Origin: Parashewanella hymeniacidonis
GTDB lineage: Bacteria > Pseudomonadota > Gammaproteobacteria > Enterobacterales > Shewanellaceae
Reading direction: 5' to 3'
Assembly (NCBI RefSeq): GCF_016900895.1
Contig: NZ_JAFEUN010000005.1
Span: 16,241 to 80,240, forward strand
DNA length: 64,000 nt
Part shown: positions 54,517-63,711 of the stretch, piece by piece
Numbering within the stretch: position 1 is the first letter of the stretch
How the letters are laid out: each line of letters opens with the position of its first letter
The notes under the pieces: model-generated
The model's input: the letters and a program-made list of their open reading frames with translations, nothing else
Told to the model about the DNA's origin: nothing
The model's database searches: none
Position numbers and translations under genes: made by a program

Positions 54517-55752
54517 TTACTTTAAGTTACACTTGAATCCTTGTTGTCTCAGTATTGCGCAGGCCTTCTCGGCAATAACCTTATGAGTGGCTGTTGTCGG
54601 ATGCACGCCATCCCAAAACATATATTCGCTTTGATTTTCACATATGCCACCGTTTGGAGTCGCCATTTCATTTATGGCTCTCAAACTCGGGTTGTTTTGT
54701 ACAACCTCTGAGTCATCCAGTCCTGGTGAAGGAAGTGTTGAGCATGGTTGATCTAGCACATACATACCGTGGTCGTGTGCATTAGCAATGATGTCTTTAA
54801 AAATCTTATTTGCATCAACAAAGATAACATTAATGCCTTTGCTAATATATTTTGATTTTAGTTCGATGAATCTCATCATTAACAAAGCGTTGTGAGTGTT
54901 GATTAAACGTGTTGTTTCTTGGGCTTTATCCATACCTGAGCCATTTAAATAACGTGGGGTCTGGGCAATATTAGGCATATTCAACCAAGCAACACTTTTA
55001 GCGCCTTTTGCTATCGCATCTTCAATCACTTCAGCTTGTGCATTAACAGCTCTGGCAGGATCTTGATAGAGATTAAGGTAGTCATTACCTCCAAAAAACA
55101 GAATCGCAAGGTCATTTGGATGATAATTACCATATTTATAGTTCACCCCTTTCGCAATGAGCTTTAAACATGGAGGCACCAAACTACCATTTACCATGTT
55201 CATCGCAACCGTTTTTAGATCGCCCTTTAGATCTCTAATCCCTAAGGCTTTATCGCCTATACAGAGTGACCAACCACCGGCGTGAGAAACATTAATATAA
55301 CGGCTGGTATCATTTAAGGGGATGCCCATCATTTGTGACAGATATTCTGGCCACATCGGTCCGTTACTCCAACGGCCATTATCGTAGTGAGGTGCTGGTG
55401 TTACAGGTACAGCGCCAGATTTTTCTAGAATTTTTGCTGTGGCCTTCAAGATCCCTTTTTCTACGGTACGGCATGGAACGTATTTCCAGCTACAAAACCA
55501 ACCGTAACCCCATACTCTCTCTGAGAGCCAGGCTCTAACCCAAGGCTGCATATGATCAATACCTCGATCACCGGCCTGGCCATTAAGGGTTTTTGTAAGA
55601 AACCAAGTAGAGTTATCTCCACCGTCATCAGACAGACTATCTCCGAGAACGACGATTCGGTCGACTTGCTTTTCAGCTGCGTTAGCTGGAGCAGTGTTGG
55701 CGATTGTTACAAATCCTAACATCACCATAGCGATCAGTTTCGATATTGACAT
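54517..55752 (-). CDS. Secreted SGNH/GDSL lipase (phospholipase/thermolabile-hemolysin type)
   Basis: 411 residues from the ATG at 55752 with AAGGG eight bases upstream; a GTG three codons earlier is in frame. Sec signal to about residue 26 (ANTAPANAA). Block I VVLGDSLSDDGGDNS (Ser), block III FFGGNDYLN, block V MFWDGVHPTTATH (Asp, His). Similar to Legionella PlaA and Vibrio thermolabile hemolysin, which are lysophospholipase/phospholipase A enzymes. Four or more Cys in the mature part suggest disulfides. Confidence 0.9.
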   Translation of the reverse strand: MSISKLIAMVMLGFVTIANTAPANAAEKQVDRIVVLGDSLSDDGGDNSTWFLTKTLNGQAGDRGIDHMQPWVRAWLSERVWGYGWFCSWKYVPCRTVEKGILKATAKILEKSGAVPVTPAPHYDNGRWSNGPMWPEYLSQMMGIPLNDTSRYINVSHAGGWSLCIGDKALGIRDLKGDLKTVAMNMVNGSLVPPCLKLIAKGVNYKYGNYHPNDLAILFFGGNDYLNLYQDPARAVNAQAEVIEDAIAKGAKSVAWLNMPNIAQTPRYLNGSGMDKAQETTRLINTHNALLMMRFIELKSKYISKGINVIFVDANKIFKDIIANAHDHGMYVLDQPCSTLPSPGLDDSEVVQNNPSLRAINEMATPNGGICENQSEYMFWDGVHPTTATHKVIAEKACAILRQQGFKCNLK

Positions 55753-56073
55753 GTTGTTCACCCTTAGATTTTGTTGATTTTTTGTTCTTATTGTTATAGC
55801 GACAACATTAGCAGGTAAGATGAGTTCTTATCATAATTATTAGTTATTTAAAGTGCATAAAAAACCAATATAGAGCATAAGAACTAATTGAAGTATCTAT
55901 AAGTTGTTAATATTTAGGTTTAAAAAATAAGTGGTGCTCTGCGCTTTAAGTCATTTAAAGAGATAGTATTTTGTTTATTTTGTGAGGTTAGTTAAAAAAG
56001 TGTAAATAATTGGGATGAGATAGATGTTTTCGATCATAAAAACATCTATTTCAGTAAGATTAGGGATCAACGA
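55753..56073. other. AT-rich gap upstream of the lipase
   Basis: About 320 bases, no gene. It should contain the lipase promoter on the minus strand. Nothing else stands out. Confidence 0.4.
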
Positions 56074-56120
56074 TATACCCATGATACCTGAAACATGCAT
56101 CTTCAAGTATCATGGGTATA
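56074..56120. repeat. 47-bp near-perfect palindrome, short relative of the 62.8-kb element
   Basis: TATACCCATGATACCTGAA and TTCAAGTATCATGGGTATA are mirror images with one mismatch around ACATGCATC. The arms share TGATACCTGAA, TTCAAGTATCA and GCATC with the terminal repeats of the 267-bp element at 62783-63049. It may be a collapsed copy with the interior lost. Confidence 0.65.
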
Positions 56121-56135
56121 GACATGCTTGAGGAA

Positions 56136-56519
56136 AGTGATCTTGATAACAAGTCAGGGCGTTTAAATAAGCAACTTTGGGCATTTGGGCCTGAAACAAG
56201 TTTAGGTGCTTATTCTAACGGTCGGACAGCGTCATTCTTAGGCAAAGGTGATCGCTTCATGAAAGTGGACTGGGATACACAACAAAAGTTTGCTTGTCGT
56301 GAACAAAATGGTGAATGGTAGGTTTCTCATCAGCAAGGGCGTATTGCACAGGGTAAAAGTATCTGCGAAGCCGGCTTTCCCAGTTCAACGTTTGATGTAC
56401 CAATGAATCCAGTATAGGCACAAGCTCTAAGGGATAAAATGGCGCCAGATGAAGTAATCCATGTCAACTACGGTTACAAAGGTAATCATCTATGGGCACC
56501 AGGAAAGTGGGGGCGTTAG
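56136..56519 (+). pseudogene. Fragment of an unrecognised protein with in-frame stops
   Basis: One frame reads NKSGRLNKQLWAFGPETSLG ... KFACREQNGEW, stop (56319), VSHQQGRIAQGKSICEAGF ... DVPMNPV, stop (56415), AQALRDKMAPDEVIHVNYGY ... APGKWGR, stop (56517). The frame never changes and the pieces look like one Cys-containing exported protein. The beginning is lost at the palindrome just upstream. Family unknown. Confidence 0.6.
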
Positions 56520-56541
56520 GTAGCCGTATGGGGGATCCCCC

Positions 56542-57276
56542 TTAGACTACCTGAATATCAATTTGATTTTTAGATGTCGTTTCAAATGGAATATCAACAA
56601 TAGCGTAGAGTTCACGCATGTCATGGATGATAATATTGTGGCCGCTTTCAGAGATAAGCTCCTTAGCGGTCATTTTTTTCATTAAACGAGAAAAAGTCTC
56701 AGGCTGAATAGATAAACGTGAAGCAAGAACTCGTTTAGGAATATCCAATTTTACCCGCCCGGTATTTTCACTGGTTATTTGCATATGTCGCATAAAAAAT
56801 AACAGCAAACGAGACTGCGCATTCTGTAATGAAAGCTCTTCAACTTCAGTGATGTTTTTTCGAAGACGAACACTCATGTTAGACATCACAGCCATGCAAG
56901 CTTCAGAATTATGCTTAAGCATTTTTCGATAACTGTCGTTATCAAAACTGATTAATTGACACTCGGAAACGGCTTGTGAAGAGACTGGGTAATTGGCTTG
57001 TTTATTAAACATCAGCGCTTCAGCAAATGTGTGGCCTTCGCGTACCACTTCAATGACTTTATCTTGACCTTGAGGATTACTTCTAAACAATTGAAGTTTG
57101 CCGTGCAGTAATAAATAGAACCGATTGGCAGGCTCCCCTTGAAAAAATAAATTTTCGTTGGGATTCAAGTGAACTAAAGCTGCTGAATTCATCACTCTCA
57201 TTAACTCTGCTTCTTCTAAGCTTTTGAATAAGTGATGTTGATGAACAACTCTCTTGATGTAAGGTTCTTTAATCAT
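56542..57276 (-). CDS. CRP/FNR-family regulator, Dnr/NnrR-like
   Basis: 244 residues. Cyclic-nucleotide-like barrel (FFQGEPANRFYLLLHGKLQLFRSNPQGQDKVIEVV, AEALMF) and winged HTH (PKRVLASRLSIQPETFSRLMKKM). It lacks the N-terminal Cys cluster of FNR and the cAMP-contact residues of CRP, which resembles Dnr/NnrR-type NO sensors, by analogy. No denitrification genes are near, so the signal is unknown. Confidence 0.87.
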   Translation of the reverse strand: MIKEPYIKRVVHQHHLFKSLEEAELMRVMNSAALVHLNPNENLFFQGEPANRFYLLLHGKLQLFRSNPQGQDKVIEVVREGHTFAEALMFNKQANYPVSSQAVSECQLISFDNDSYRKMLKHNSEACMAVMSNMSVRLRKNITEVEELSLQNAQSRLLLFFMRHMQITSENTGRVKLDIPKRVLASRLSIQPETFSRLMKKMTAKELISESGHNIIIHDMRELYAIVDIPFETTSKNQIDIQVV

Positions 57277-57327
57277 GTTAATTAGTAGTATGTGACCCTA
57301 CTGACGAATTTACCGCAATTGAATTTG

Positions 57328-57376
57328 AAAAACACCTGAGCAGATCAAAAACTGATTGAATTACTCAGGTATTTTT
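57328..57376 (-). terminator. Terminator after the glutathione transferase gene
   Basis: On the minus strand AATACCTGAG pairs with CTCAGGTGTT across a loop that has its own small stem (GATCAG-like); a TTTTTC tail follows. Confidence 0.6.
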
Positions 57377-57392
57377 CTTGGCTCAAAAAATG

Positions 57393-58034
57393 TTATTGAG
57401 CCATCATCGCCTTATCAGATGTTAATCGTCTCTGAAATAATTCAGTAGCAAAGAGACGTTGTTGATAGGCTACGAGTTTAGGCCACCTTTCACTGTCGAT
57501 TTTGTGACCGGCATACATGGTGTTGATTAAGTTTGAGCCTAATGCAAAATCAGCCGTTGTCAGCGAAGCTCCAACTATGAATCCTGCATCTGAAAGTTGT
57601 TCGTTTAAGTAATCGAATACAGGAGGAATGTCATTTTCAATCAGATTTTGAATACGTTGCTCGTCACTTTCTTGCTTCATAAGATGGACTTTTACAAATC
57701 GTTCAAAAAAGATTGGTCCGCAAGCGCTTAATAGTACGGTATCAGCGTACTCTTCAAACCAACGTACTTTAGCTCTGGCTACCAAGTCTTGGGGATAGAT
57801 CGGGTTTTCAGGGTATCTTTGATCTAAATACTCGCAAATAACAGAAGAGTCAGCTGTAGAAATTAAATCATCTTCAAAAGCTGGGATTTTCTTTAGAGGG
57901 CTGAGTTTTTCAAAGCCTTCCGGTATTGCAACAGGAGTAATAGGGTTGATATCAAAATCAATGCCTTTGGTTTCTAGTGCAAAAATAACCTTACGAACGA
58001 ATGGGGATAACGGAGCACCATGAAGGGTAGCCAT
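57393..58034 (-). CDS. Glutathione S-transferase family protein
   Basis: 213 residues from the ATG at 58034 (AGGAC upstream); the frame is open 42 codons further but those residues are not GST. N-terminal thioredoxin-like domain: TLHGAPLSPFVRKVIFALE with the likely catalytic Ser, KIPAFEDD, then STADSSVICEYLDQRYP for glutathione binding. C-terminal helical domain contains TTADFALGSNL. It conjugates or reduces electrophiles with glutathione. Divergent from a TetR gene with matching operators. Confidence 0.9.
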   Translation of the reverse strand: MATLHGAPLSPFVRKVIFALETKGIDFDINPITPVAIPEGFEKLSPLKKIPAFEDDLISTADSSVICEYLDQRYPENPIYPQDLVARAKVRWFEEYADTVLLSACGPIFFERFVKVHLMKQESDEQRIQNLIENDIPPVFDYLNEQLSDAGFIVGASLTTADFALGSNLINTMYAGHKIDSERWPKLVAYQQRLFATELFQRRLTSDKAMMAQ

Positions 58035-58057
58035 AGAGAGTCCTACAAGAATAAGTA

Positions 58058-58132
58058 ACCAATTGGTAAAATACACTTTATATGAGGAATAATTCCTAGG
58101 CAACAGATTTTTACCAATTGGTTCGTTATAAT
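58058..58132. promoter_or_regulatory. Paired operators between the GST and TetR genes
   Basis: ACCAATTGGT, a perfect palindrome, occurs at 58058-58067 and 58113-58122, each flanked by AAA/TTT on the inner side, so the whole region is symmetric. TATAAT at 58127-58132 is a likely -10 for tetR. TetR repressors of this type usually bind such palindromes and control both themselves and the divergent gene. Confidence 0.75.
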
Positions 58133-58160
58133 ACTGGGACGTAATTTTTGGAGCGAACAC

Positions 58161-58739
58161 GTGTCAAGACCTAAAAACTATCAGCGGCAAGACGTCATTG
58201 AGAAAGCGCTCGGTATTTTTTGGCGTAAGGGCTACGCAGCGACATCACTTAATGATTTGATTGAAATTACAGGACTAAACAAACGAAGCATTTATAATGA
58301 GTTTGGGAGTAAAGATAGCTTATTTATCGAAGTCTTAAGACGTTATAGTGAGTTGAGAGAACCTGTAATCCAAATTTTGAATCAACAACCTTTAGGTATG
58401 GACAACATTTTTCAGCTACTGAGAGAGATGGCTGCACAAATCGATGACAGGGGATGCATTTTAGTGCTGAGCTTAAATGAAAGAGAGTTATTGAGTGATC
58501 AAGCATTAACTTATGTACTGCAAAGTTCTCTTGGGTTGCATGATTTAGTAAAACTAAATATTCATGCTGGAAAGGAAAGTTTAAGTTTGGAAGCCAAAAC
58601 GGCTTTAGTTGATTTGATTACAGCTCAAAGCTTTGCAATTGTGAATATGGCAAAATTGGGGCAACCTAAAAATCGCATTAAGTTAGCTGTTGAAGCATTT
58701 ATAGGATTGATTGAAAGTCCAAACCACGCTCACTCTTAA
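58161..58739 (+). CDS. TetR-family transcriptional regulator
   Basis: 192 residues from a GTG at 58161. N-terminal HTH: DVIEKALGIFWRKGYAATSLNDLIEITGLNKRSIYNEFGSKDSLFIEVLRRY, similar to AcuR/NemR/YcdC-type regulators. The C-terminal ligand domain has one Cys (GCILVLSL, near residue 93). It likely represses the divergent glutathione transferase and responds to electrophiles; the inducer is inference. Confidence 0.88.
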   Translation: MSRPKNYQRQDVIEKALGIFWRKGYAATSLNDLIEITGLNKRSIYNEFGSKDSLFIEVLRRYSELREPVIQILNQQPLGMDNIFQLLREMAAQIDDRGCILVLSLNERELLSDQALTYVLQSSLGLHDLVKLNIHAGKESLSLEAKTALVDLITAQSFAIVNMAKLGQPKNRIKLAVEAFIGLIESPNHAHS

Positions 58740-58757
58740 TAGAGTTAATGCGTGGTT
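58722..58757. terminator. Bidirectional hairpin between tetR and yhbY
   Basis: AACCACGC and GCGTGGTT pair across 20 bases that include a second small stem (ACTCTTAATAGAGT). It overlaps the tetR stop. The T run is weak on both sides. Confidence 0.5.
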
Positions 58758-58777
58758 CAAGCTTCAAGGCACAAAAA

Positions 58778-59080
58778 TTACTTTTTAGCCTTAGGGATGG
58801 CAACCTTCATTTCTTCAGATTGACGGAATAAAACCACAATGTGGCCGATTTGCTGAACCTTAACAGCTTGAGTTTCACGAACGATAGCGTCGATCACTGC
58901 ATTTTTCATTTCGCGGTCCGTAGACGGCACTTTTACTTTAATTAACTCATGATGAGTTAATGCTGCGTCAATTTCAGCCAGAACTCCTTCCGTTAAACCA
59001 TTTGCACCAAGTAATACAACGGGTTTTAAGTCGTGAGCTAATCCCCTTAGGAACTGCTTTTGTTTAGTGTTTAAATTCAT
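58778..59080 (-). CDS. yhbY: CRM-domain RNA-binding protein YhbY
   Basis: 100 residues. LNTKQKQFLRGLAHDLKPVVLLGANGLTEGVLAEIDAAL, the GxxG-containing CRM fold, and ELIKVKVPS. YhbY associates with pre-50S ribosomes and contributes to their assembly. Divergent from rlmE, the conserved arrangement. Confidence 0.96.
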   Translation of the reverse strand: MNLNTKQKQFLRGLAHDLKPVVLLGANGLTEGVLAEIDAALTHHELIKVKVPSTDREMKNAVIDAIVRETQAVKVQQIGHIVVLFRQSEEMKVAIPKAKK

Positions 59081-59170
59081 TGTTACACACTTTTTCTGAG
59101 TTACTGTTGAAAAGTGGGTATTCTACCCTTATATAGCAATTATGTAATCTAGATTTATTGTGGTTTCTTA

Positions 59171-59800
59171 ATGACAACCAAAAAAAGAAGTGCGAGCTCT
59201 GCTCGTTGGATGCAGGAGCACTTTGACGATCACTACGTCAAGTTAGCGCAAAAACAAGGATTGAGATCGCGCGCAGCTTTTAAATTAGAAGAAATTCAAC
59301 AAAAAGATAAACTCATCAAATCAGGTATGACGGTTGTAGATTTGGGGGCAGCACCTGGTGGTTGGTCACAAGTCGCAGTAAAACATATTGGTGAGCAAGG
59401 CAATGTTATCGGTTGTGATATTTTGCCCATGGATCCGATTGTTGGCGTAGACTTTCTTCAAGGTGATTTCCGCGAAGATAAAGTACTTGAAGCGTTATTA
59501 AGTCGAGTAGGCGATAATAAAGTGGATGTGGTGCTTTCTGACATGGCGCCGAATATGAGTGGTGCAGGTGCTGTTGACCAGCCGCGTGCGATGTATTTGG
59601 TTGAGCTAGCTTTAGATATGTGTCATCAAGTGCTCGCACCAAATGGCAGTTTTGCGGTTAAAGTTTTCCAAGGTGAAGGCTTTGACCAATATATGAAAGA
59701 CGTAAAAAACGCTTTCAAAGTAGTAAAGACTCGTAAACCCGAATCGTCACGTGCACGTTCACGTGAAGTGTATTTGGTAGCGACAGGTTACAAGTTATAG
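59171..59800 (+). CDS. rlmE: 23S rRNA (uridine-2552-2'-O) methyltransferase RlmE (FtsJ/RrmJ)
   Basis: 209 residues. [37 protein letters not shown] motif [15 protein letters not shown] near 56-70, and catalytic tetrad Lys38, Asp in [10 protein letters not shown] near 124, Lys in AVKVFQGEG near 164 and Glu in SREVYLVA near 199. Methylates U2552 of 23S rRNA and supports 50S maturation; heat-shock gene in E. coli. 72 bases before ftsH, probably cotranscribed. Confidence 0.96.
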   Translation: MTTKKRSASSARWMQEHFDDHYVKLAQKQGLRSRAAFKLEEIQQKDKLIKSGMTVVDLGAAPGGWSQVAVKHIGEQGNVIGCDILPMDPIVGVDFLQGDFREDKVLEALLSRVGDNKVDVVLSDMAPNMSGAGAVDQPRAMYLVELALDMCHQVLAPNGSFAVKVFQGEGFDQYMKDVKNAFKVVKTRKPESSRARSREVYLVATGYKL

Positions 59801-59872
59801 TAATCTAAAAGGACGGCTGTAAAAGCCTTGAGTTAAAAATTTTTCACAAGACTTTAAACGAGGTCAGTTAAT

Positions 59873-61831
59873 TTGAGTGACATGGCTAAAAATTTAATCC
59901 TTTGGGTTGTCATCGCTGTTGTATTGATGACGGTTTTCCAAGGGTATTCTCCATCTTCTTCATCGACGCAGAAGTTGGACTATACGACGTTTTTGAATGA
60001 TGTTCGCAATGGAACTGTTGCGCAAGTCGAAGTAAAAAGCGATCAGCGTACTATCGTAGGGGTAAAAAGGTCGGGTGATAAATTTACTACCGTCATGCCT
60101 CTTTATGATACTGACTTAATCAACGATTTAGATCGCAAAGGTATCACCATGAAGGGGCAAGCGACGGAAGAATCCGGTTTCTTGACTCAAATCTTCATTT
60201 CTTGGTTCCCTATGCTATTGCTCATTGGTGTATGGATATTTTTCATGCGTCAGATGCAAGGCGGTGGCGGTAAAGGCGCAATGTCTTTCGGTAAAAGTAA
60301 AGCCAAGTTGATGAGTGAAGATCAGATCAATACTACTTTTGCAGATGTCGCAGGTTGTGACGAAGCTAAAGAAGAAGTGTCTGAGCTGGTGGATTACTTA
60401 AAAGATCCAACGAAATTCCAAAAGCTGGGTGGTCGTATTCCAACCGGTGTGCTGATGGTGGGCCCTCCAGGTACAGGTAAAACGCTTCTTGCAAAAGCCA
60501 TTGCAGGCGAGTCTAAAGTACCTTTCTTTACGATATCTGGTTCAGACTTTGTTGAAATGTTCGTGGGTGTTGGTGCATCTCGTGTACGTGATATGTTCGA
60601 ACAAGCTAAGAAGTCAGCGCCTTGTATTATCTTTATCGATGAAATCGATGCCGTGGGTCGTCAACGTGGCGCAGGTCTAGGTGGTGGTCATGATGAACGT
60701 GAGCAAACCTTGAACCAAATGCTGGTTGAAATGGATGGTTTTGAAGGTAACGAAGGTATTATTGTTATTGCTGCAACTAACCGTCCAGACGTACTAGACC
60801 AAGCATTACTTCGTCCAGGTCGTTTTGACCGTCAAGTAGTTGTAGGATTACCAGACGTGAAAGGTCGTGAGCAAATTCTTAAAGTTCACATGCGTAAAGT
60901 ACCGTTAGCTGAAAATATTAAAGCCAGCATTATTGCTCGTGGTACGCCAGGCTTCTCAGGTGCCGACCTTGCCAACCTTGTTAACGAAGCTGCGTTGTTT
61001 GCTGCACGTAATAACAAACGTGTTGTTGGTATGGAAGAGTTTGAAAAAGCCAAAGATAAGATCATGATGGGTGCAGAACGTCGCTCAATGGTTATGTCTG
61101 AAGAAGAAAAAGAAATGACGGCTTATCATGAAGCTGGTCATGCGATTGTTGGTTGTTTAGTGCCGGATCATGATCCAGTTCATAAGGTAACTATCATTCC
61201 ACGCGGTCGTGCGCTTGGTGTGACTTTCTTCTTACCTGAAGGTGATGCTATTAGCCAAAGCCGTCAGAAATTAGAGTCTCAAATTTCTGTAGCTTATGGT
61301 GGTCGCTTAGCGGAAGAAATGATTTACGGCGCAGAGAAAGTCTCTACTGGCGCTTCACAAGATATCAAATATGCGACGCAAATTGCGCGTAACATGGTAA
61401 CTCAGTGGGGGTTCTCGGAGAAACTAGGGCCTCTGCTTTATGCTGAAGAAGAAGGTGAAGTATTCTTAGGTCGTAGTATGGCAAAATCAAGCCATATGTC
61501 TGATGAAACTCAATCAACAATTGATTCAGAAGTTAAAGTTATTATCGATGGAAACTATGTTCGTGCAGAACAATTATTGAAAGATAATGAGGACATTCTG
61601 CACTCAATGAAAGATGCATTGATGAAGTACGAAACTATCGGTGCGGATCAAATTGATGACTTAATGAATCGCCGTGAAGTTCGTGCTCCGGCTGATTGGG
61701 AAGAGTCTGACGACAGCGATAAAGGCAATGATAAAGGCGTAAAAGCTGAAACTAAGCCAGAAGCTGAGACAAAATCTGATGAGAAGCCTGATGCAGATAT
61801 TAATGATGCAGAAGGTGATGCGGCGAAGTAA
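59873..61831 (+). CDS. ftsH: ATP-dependent membrane zinc metalloprotease FtsH
   Basis: 652 residues from a TTG at 59873; GAGG is well spaced for it and related bacteria also begin M-S-D-M-A-K-N. Two membrane helices (about 7-24, 103-122), AAA+ domain with Walker A GPPGTGKT near 203, Walker [12 protein letters not shown] and SRH, then the HEAGH zinc site near 422 with the third ligand Asp in the STGASQDI region. It degrades sigma32, LpxC and unassembled membrane proteins. Linked to dnaKJ function through sigma32 control. Confidence 0.97.
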   Translation: MSDMAKNLILWVVIAVVLMTVFQGYSPSSSSTQKLDYTTFLNDVRNGTVAQVEVKSDQRTIVGVKRSGDKFTTVMPLYDTDLINDLDRKGITMKGQATEESGFLTQIFISWFPMLLLIGVWIFFMRQMQGGGGKGAMSFGKSKAKLMSEDQINTTFADVAGCDEAKEEVSELVDYLKDPTKFQKLGGRIPTGVLMVGPPGTGKTLLAKAIAGESKVPFFTISGSDFVEMFVGVGASRVRDMFEQAKKSAPCIIFIDEIDAVGRQRGAGLGGGHDEREQTLNQMLVEMDGFEGNEGIIVIAATNRPDVLDQALLRPGRFDRQVVVGLPDVKGREQILKVHMRKVPLAENIKASIIARGTPGFSGADLANLVNEAALFAARNNKRVVGMEEFEKAKDKIMMGAERRSMVMSEEEKEMTAYHEAGHAIVGCLVPDHDPVHKVTIIPRGRALGVTFFLPEGDAISQSRQKLESQISVAYGGRLAEEMIYGAEKVSTGASQDIKYATQIARNMVTQWGFSEKLGPLLYAEEEGEVFLGRSMAKSSHMSDETQSTIDSEVKVIIDGNYVRAEQLLKDNEDILHSMKDALMKYETIGADQIDDLMNRREVRAPADWEESDDSDKGNDKGVKAETKPEAETKSDEKPDADINDAEGDAAK

Positions 61832-61848
61832 TTCGTAGCGTTTAAATG

Positions 61849-61875
61849 AAAAGCCCCTTTCTAGGGGCTTTTTTG
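61849..61875 (+). terminator. Intrinsic terminator after ftsH
   Basis: AAAAGCCCCT pairs with AGGGGCTTTT, then TTG. folP downstream must be reached by readthrough or its own promoter. Confidence 0.85.
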
Positions 61876-61919
61876 TTGAAGAATGATTTCAACTAAGTGC
61901 CTTTGTTTGGGAGTGTGTA

Positions 61920-62753
61920 ATGAAGTTAAATAGCGGTAATAAAACGTTAGATCTTTCATGTCCAGTGGTAATGGGGATTCTTAATGCAACCCCGGACTCT
62001 TTTTCTGATGGCGGTAAGTTCAATACTTATGAAACAGCTTGTCTTCACGCAGATGAGATGATTGCCCAAGGGGCGAAAATTATTGATGTAGGCGGCGAAT
62101 CTACGCGACCAGGTGCACCTGAAGTTTCGCTAGCAGATGAACTTGAGCGTGTGATTCCACTCATTCAGCATTTAAGCAAAAAAGACGTTTGGATTTCGAT
62201 TGATACCAGCAAAGCTGAAGTGATGCGTCAAGCGATAGACGCTGGTGCGAACATCATCAATGATGTAAGAGCGCTGCAGGAACCTGGAGCATTAGACGTT
62301 GCTGCTGAAGCTGGACTACCTGTTTGTCTGATGCATATGCAAGGTACACCTAGAACGATGCAAACATCACCTGAATATCGAAATGTAATTGAAGATATTT
62401 GTGAGTTTTTCAAACTGCGAATCGATGCCTGCATTGCTGCGGGGGTTAAACGAGAAAATATCATTCTCGATCCAGGTTTTGGCTTTGGGAAAACGTTGGA
62501 ACATAATTTACAGATTCTTGCGAATCAAATCGAATTCCATCGCTTTAACTTGCCCGTGCTCATTGGTTTATCACGCAAAAGTATGTTCGATAAACTTTGT
62601 GGTGGCAGAACCGTTGAACAGCGATTAGCAGGAAGTTTGGCAGGGGCAATGCTCTCTGCACAGAAAAGTGCGCATATTCTTCGAGTTCATGATGTTGAAG
62701 AAACTCAAGACGTGCTTGATGTGTTTTTTGCAACTCAAAAGTATTCAAAATAA
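61920..62753 (+). CDS. folP: Dihydropteroate synthase
   Basis: 277 residues. VMGILNATPDSFSDGGKF, IDVGGESTRPGAPEVS, ISIDTSKAEVM, NDVRALQEPGA, LMHMQGTPRTMQ, ILDPGFGFGKTLEHNLQIL and IGLSRKSMFDKL are the DHPS motifs in order. It joins p-aminobenzoate to dihydropterin pyrophosphate in folate synthesis and is the sulfonamide target. In many gammaproteobacteria it follows ftsH and precedes glmM; here a terminator and a repeat element follow instead. Confidence 0.97.
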   Translation: MKLNSGNKTLDLSCPVVMGILNATPDSFSDGGKFNTYETACLHADEMIAQGAKIIDVGGESTRPGAPEVSLADELERVIPLIQHLSKKDVWISIDTSKAEVMRQAIDAGANIINDVRALQEPGALDVAAEAGLPVCLMHMQGTPRTMQTSPEYRNVIEDICEFFKLRIDACIAAGVKRENIILDPGFGFGKTLEHNLQILANQIEFHRFNLPVLIGLSRKSMFDKLCGGRTVEQRLAGSLAGAMLSAQKSAHILRVHDVEETQDVLDVFFATQKYSK

Positions 62754-62776
62754 AAAGGGCTCTTGAGAGCCCTTTT
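62753..62776 (+). terminator. Intrinsic terminator after folP
   Basis: AAAAGGGCTC and GAGCCCTTTT pair perfectly around a 4-base loop. The left arm overlaps the folP stop region. Confidence 0.85.
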
Positions 62777-62782
62777 CGCTGT

Positions 62783-63049
62783 TATACTCGTGATACCTGA
62801 AGATGCAGGAATTCAGCGAGAACTAATTGCCATTTAGACAAGGCATTTACTAGCAGCAATAGTGGTTCTATTACAAGGGTAAATAACGCAGAATAAATGG
62901 CAATTAAACTCGCACTGCGTGGGCTTTTTAGCGTAAACTCTTCTGCGTTGTGAAAGCTTAAATTAGCCCGCTAACTCTTCACTTTCACGCCTTGAATAAT
63001 GCTCCGCTGAAAAGCCCTGAAAGTTGCATCTTCAAGTATCACGAGTATA
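62783..63049. repeat. 267-bp MITE-like element with 25-bp terminal inverted repeats
   Basis: The left end TATACTCGTGATACCTGAAG continues to ATGCA (62783-62807) and is mirrored at 63025-63049 with one mismatch. The interior contains GGGCTTTTTAGCG/CGCTGAAAAGCCC arms and GCGTTGTGAAAGC, but no coding frame. A short palindrome with the same arm sequence occurs at 56074-56120. No clear target duplication is visible. Confidence 0.72.
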
Positions 63050-63063
63050 TTACTGTCGAAATG

Positions 63064-63606
63064 TTAAAAACCTTGTGCGGGTTCAACTTTTAACATATCT
63101 AAATTCTTCGCAATATCTTCTGCTGCTGTTTCTGGATTTACATTTTTATCGACATGAAGAATACGACCATCTTTGCCGATATAAAAAGTGACACGACTGG
63201 CTACGCGTAACCAATTTAGAACATCATATGATTTAGTGACTTTCTTGGTGGGATCACTCAGCATCGGGAAGTCAGCTTTATTTTTCTTAGCAAATTCTCT
63301 ATTTTCATCCAAATCGTCCACACTGGCCATCATATAAGCAGCGTTATACTTTTTGATCATGTGACCTTTTTTTGCAAGTGAACGACACTCAATCGTACAA
63401 CCACGGGTATTGGCCATAGGATAAAAAGCCAAGACAACAGCTTGTTTTCCCATGTAGTCATCGAGCTTGTACATGTTGCCATCTGTTGCCATTAGCTCAA
63501 ACTTGGGAGCCATATCACCGACTTTTAAGTCCGTAGCATAGGTACCAAACGAGAAAGTGAGGGTTATGATTAAACTGATAAATAAGTTTACGATGTAAGT
63601 TTTCAC
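63064..63606 (-). CDS. Exported peroxiredoxin (AhpC/TSA, Bcp-like)
   Basis: 180 residues from a GTG at 63606 (GGACG upstream); the frame is open 16 codons further. A Sec signal ends [23 protein letters not shown], then [17 protein letters not shown] with the peroxidatic Cys and a second Cys four residues later as possible resolver, and [12 protein letters not shown]. It reduces hydroperoxides, here probably in the periplasm because of the signal peptide; the reductant is unknown. Confidence 0.88.
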   Translation of the reverse strand: MKTYIVNLFISLIITLTFSFGTYATDLKVGDMAPKFELMATDGNMYKLDDYMGKQAVVLAFYPMANTRGCTIECRSLAKKGHMIKKYNAAYMMASVDDLDENREFAKKNKADFPMLSDPTKKVTKSYDVLNWLRVASRVTFYIGKDGRILHVDKNVNPETAAEDIAKNLDMLKVEPAQGF

Positions 63607-63711
63607 AATAGTCGTCCTTGAACAGGGTGTGTAACTTAGTTTAGTGCTTTGCACAGAATTTGAACATACGAATTTTTATTTTTTTAAAGGCTCATATCGG
63701 GTTCAAGACTG

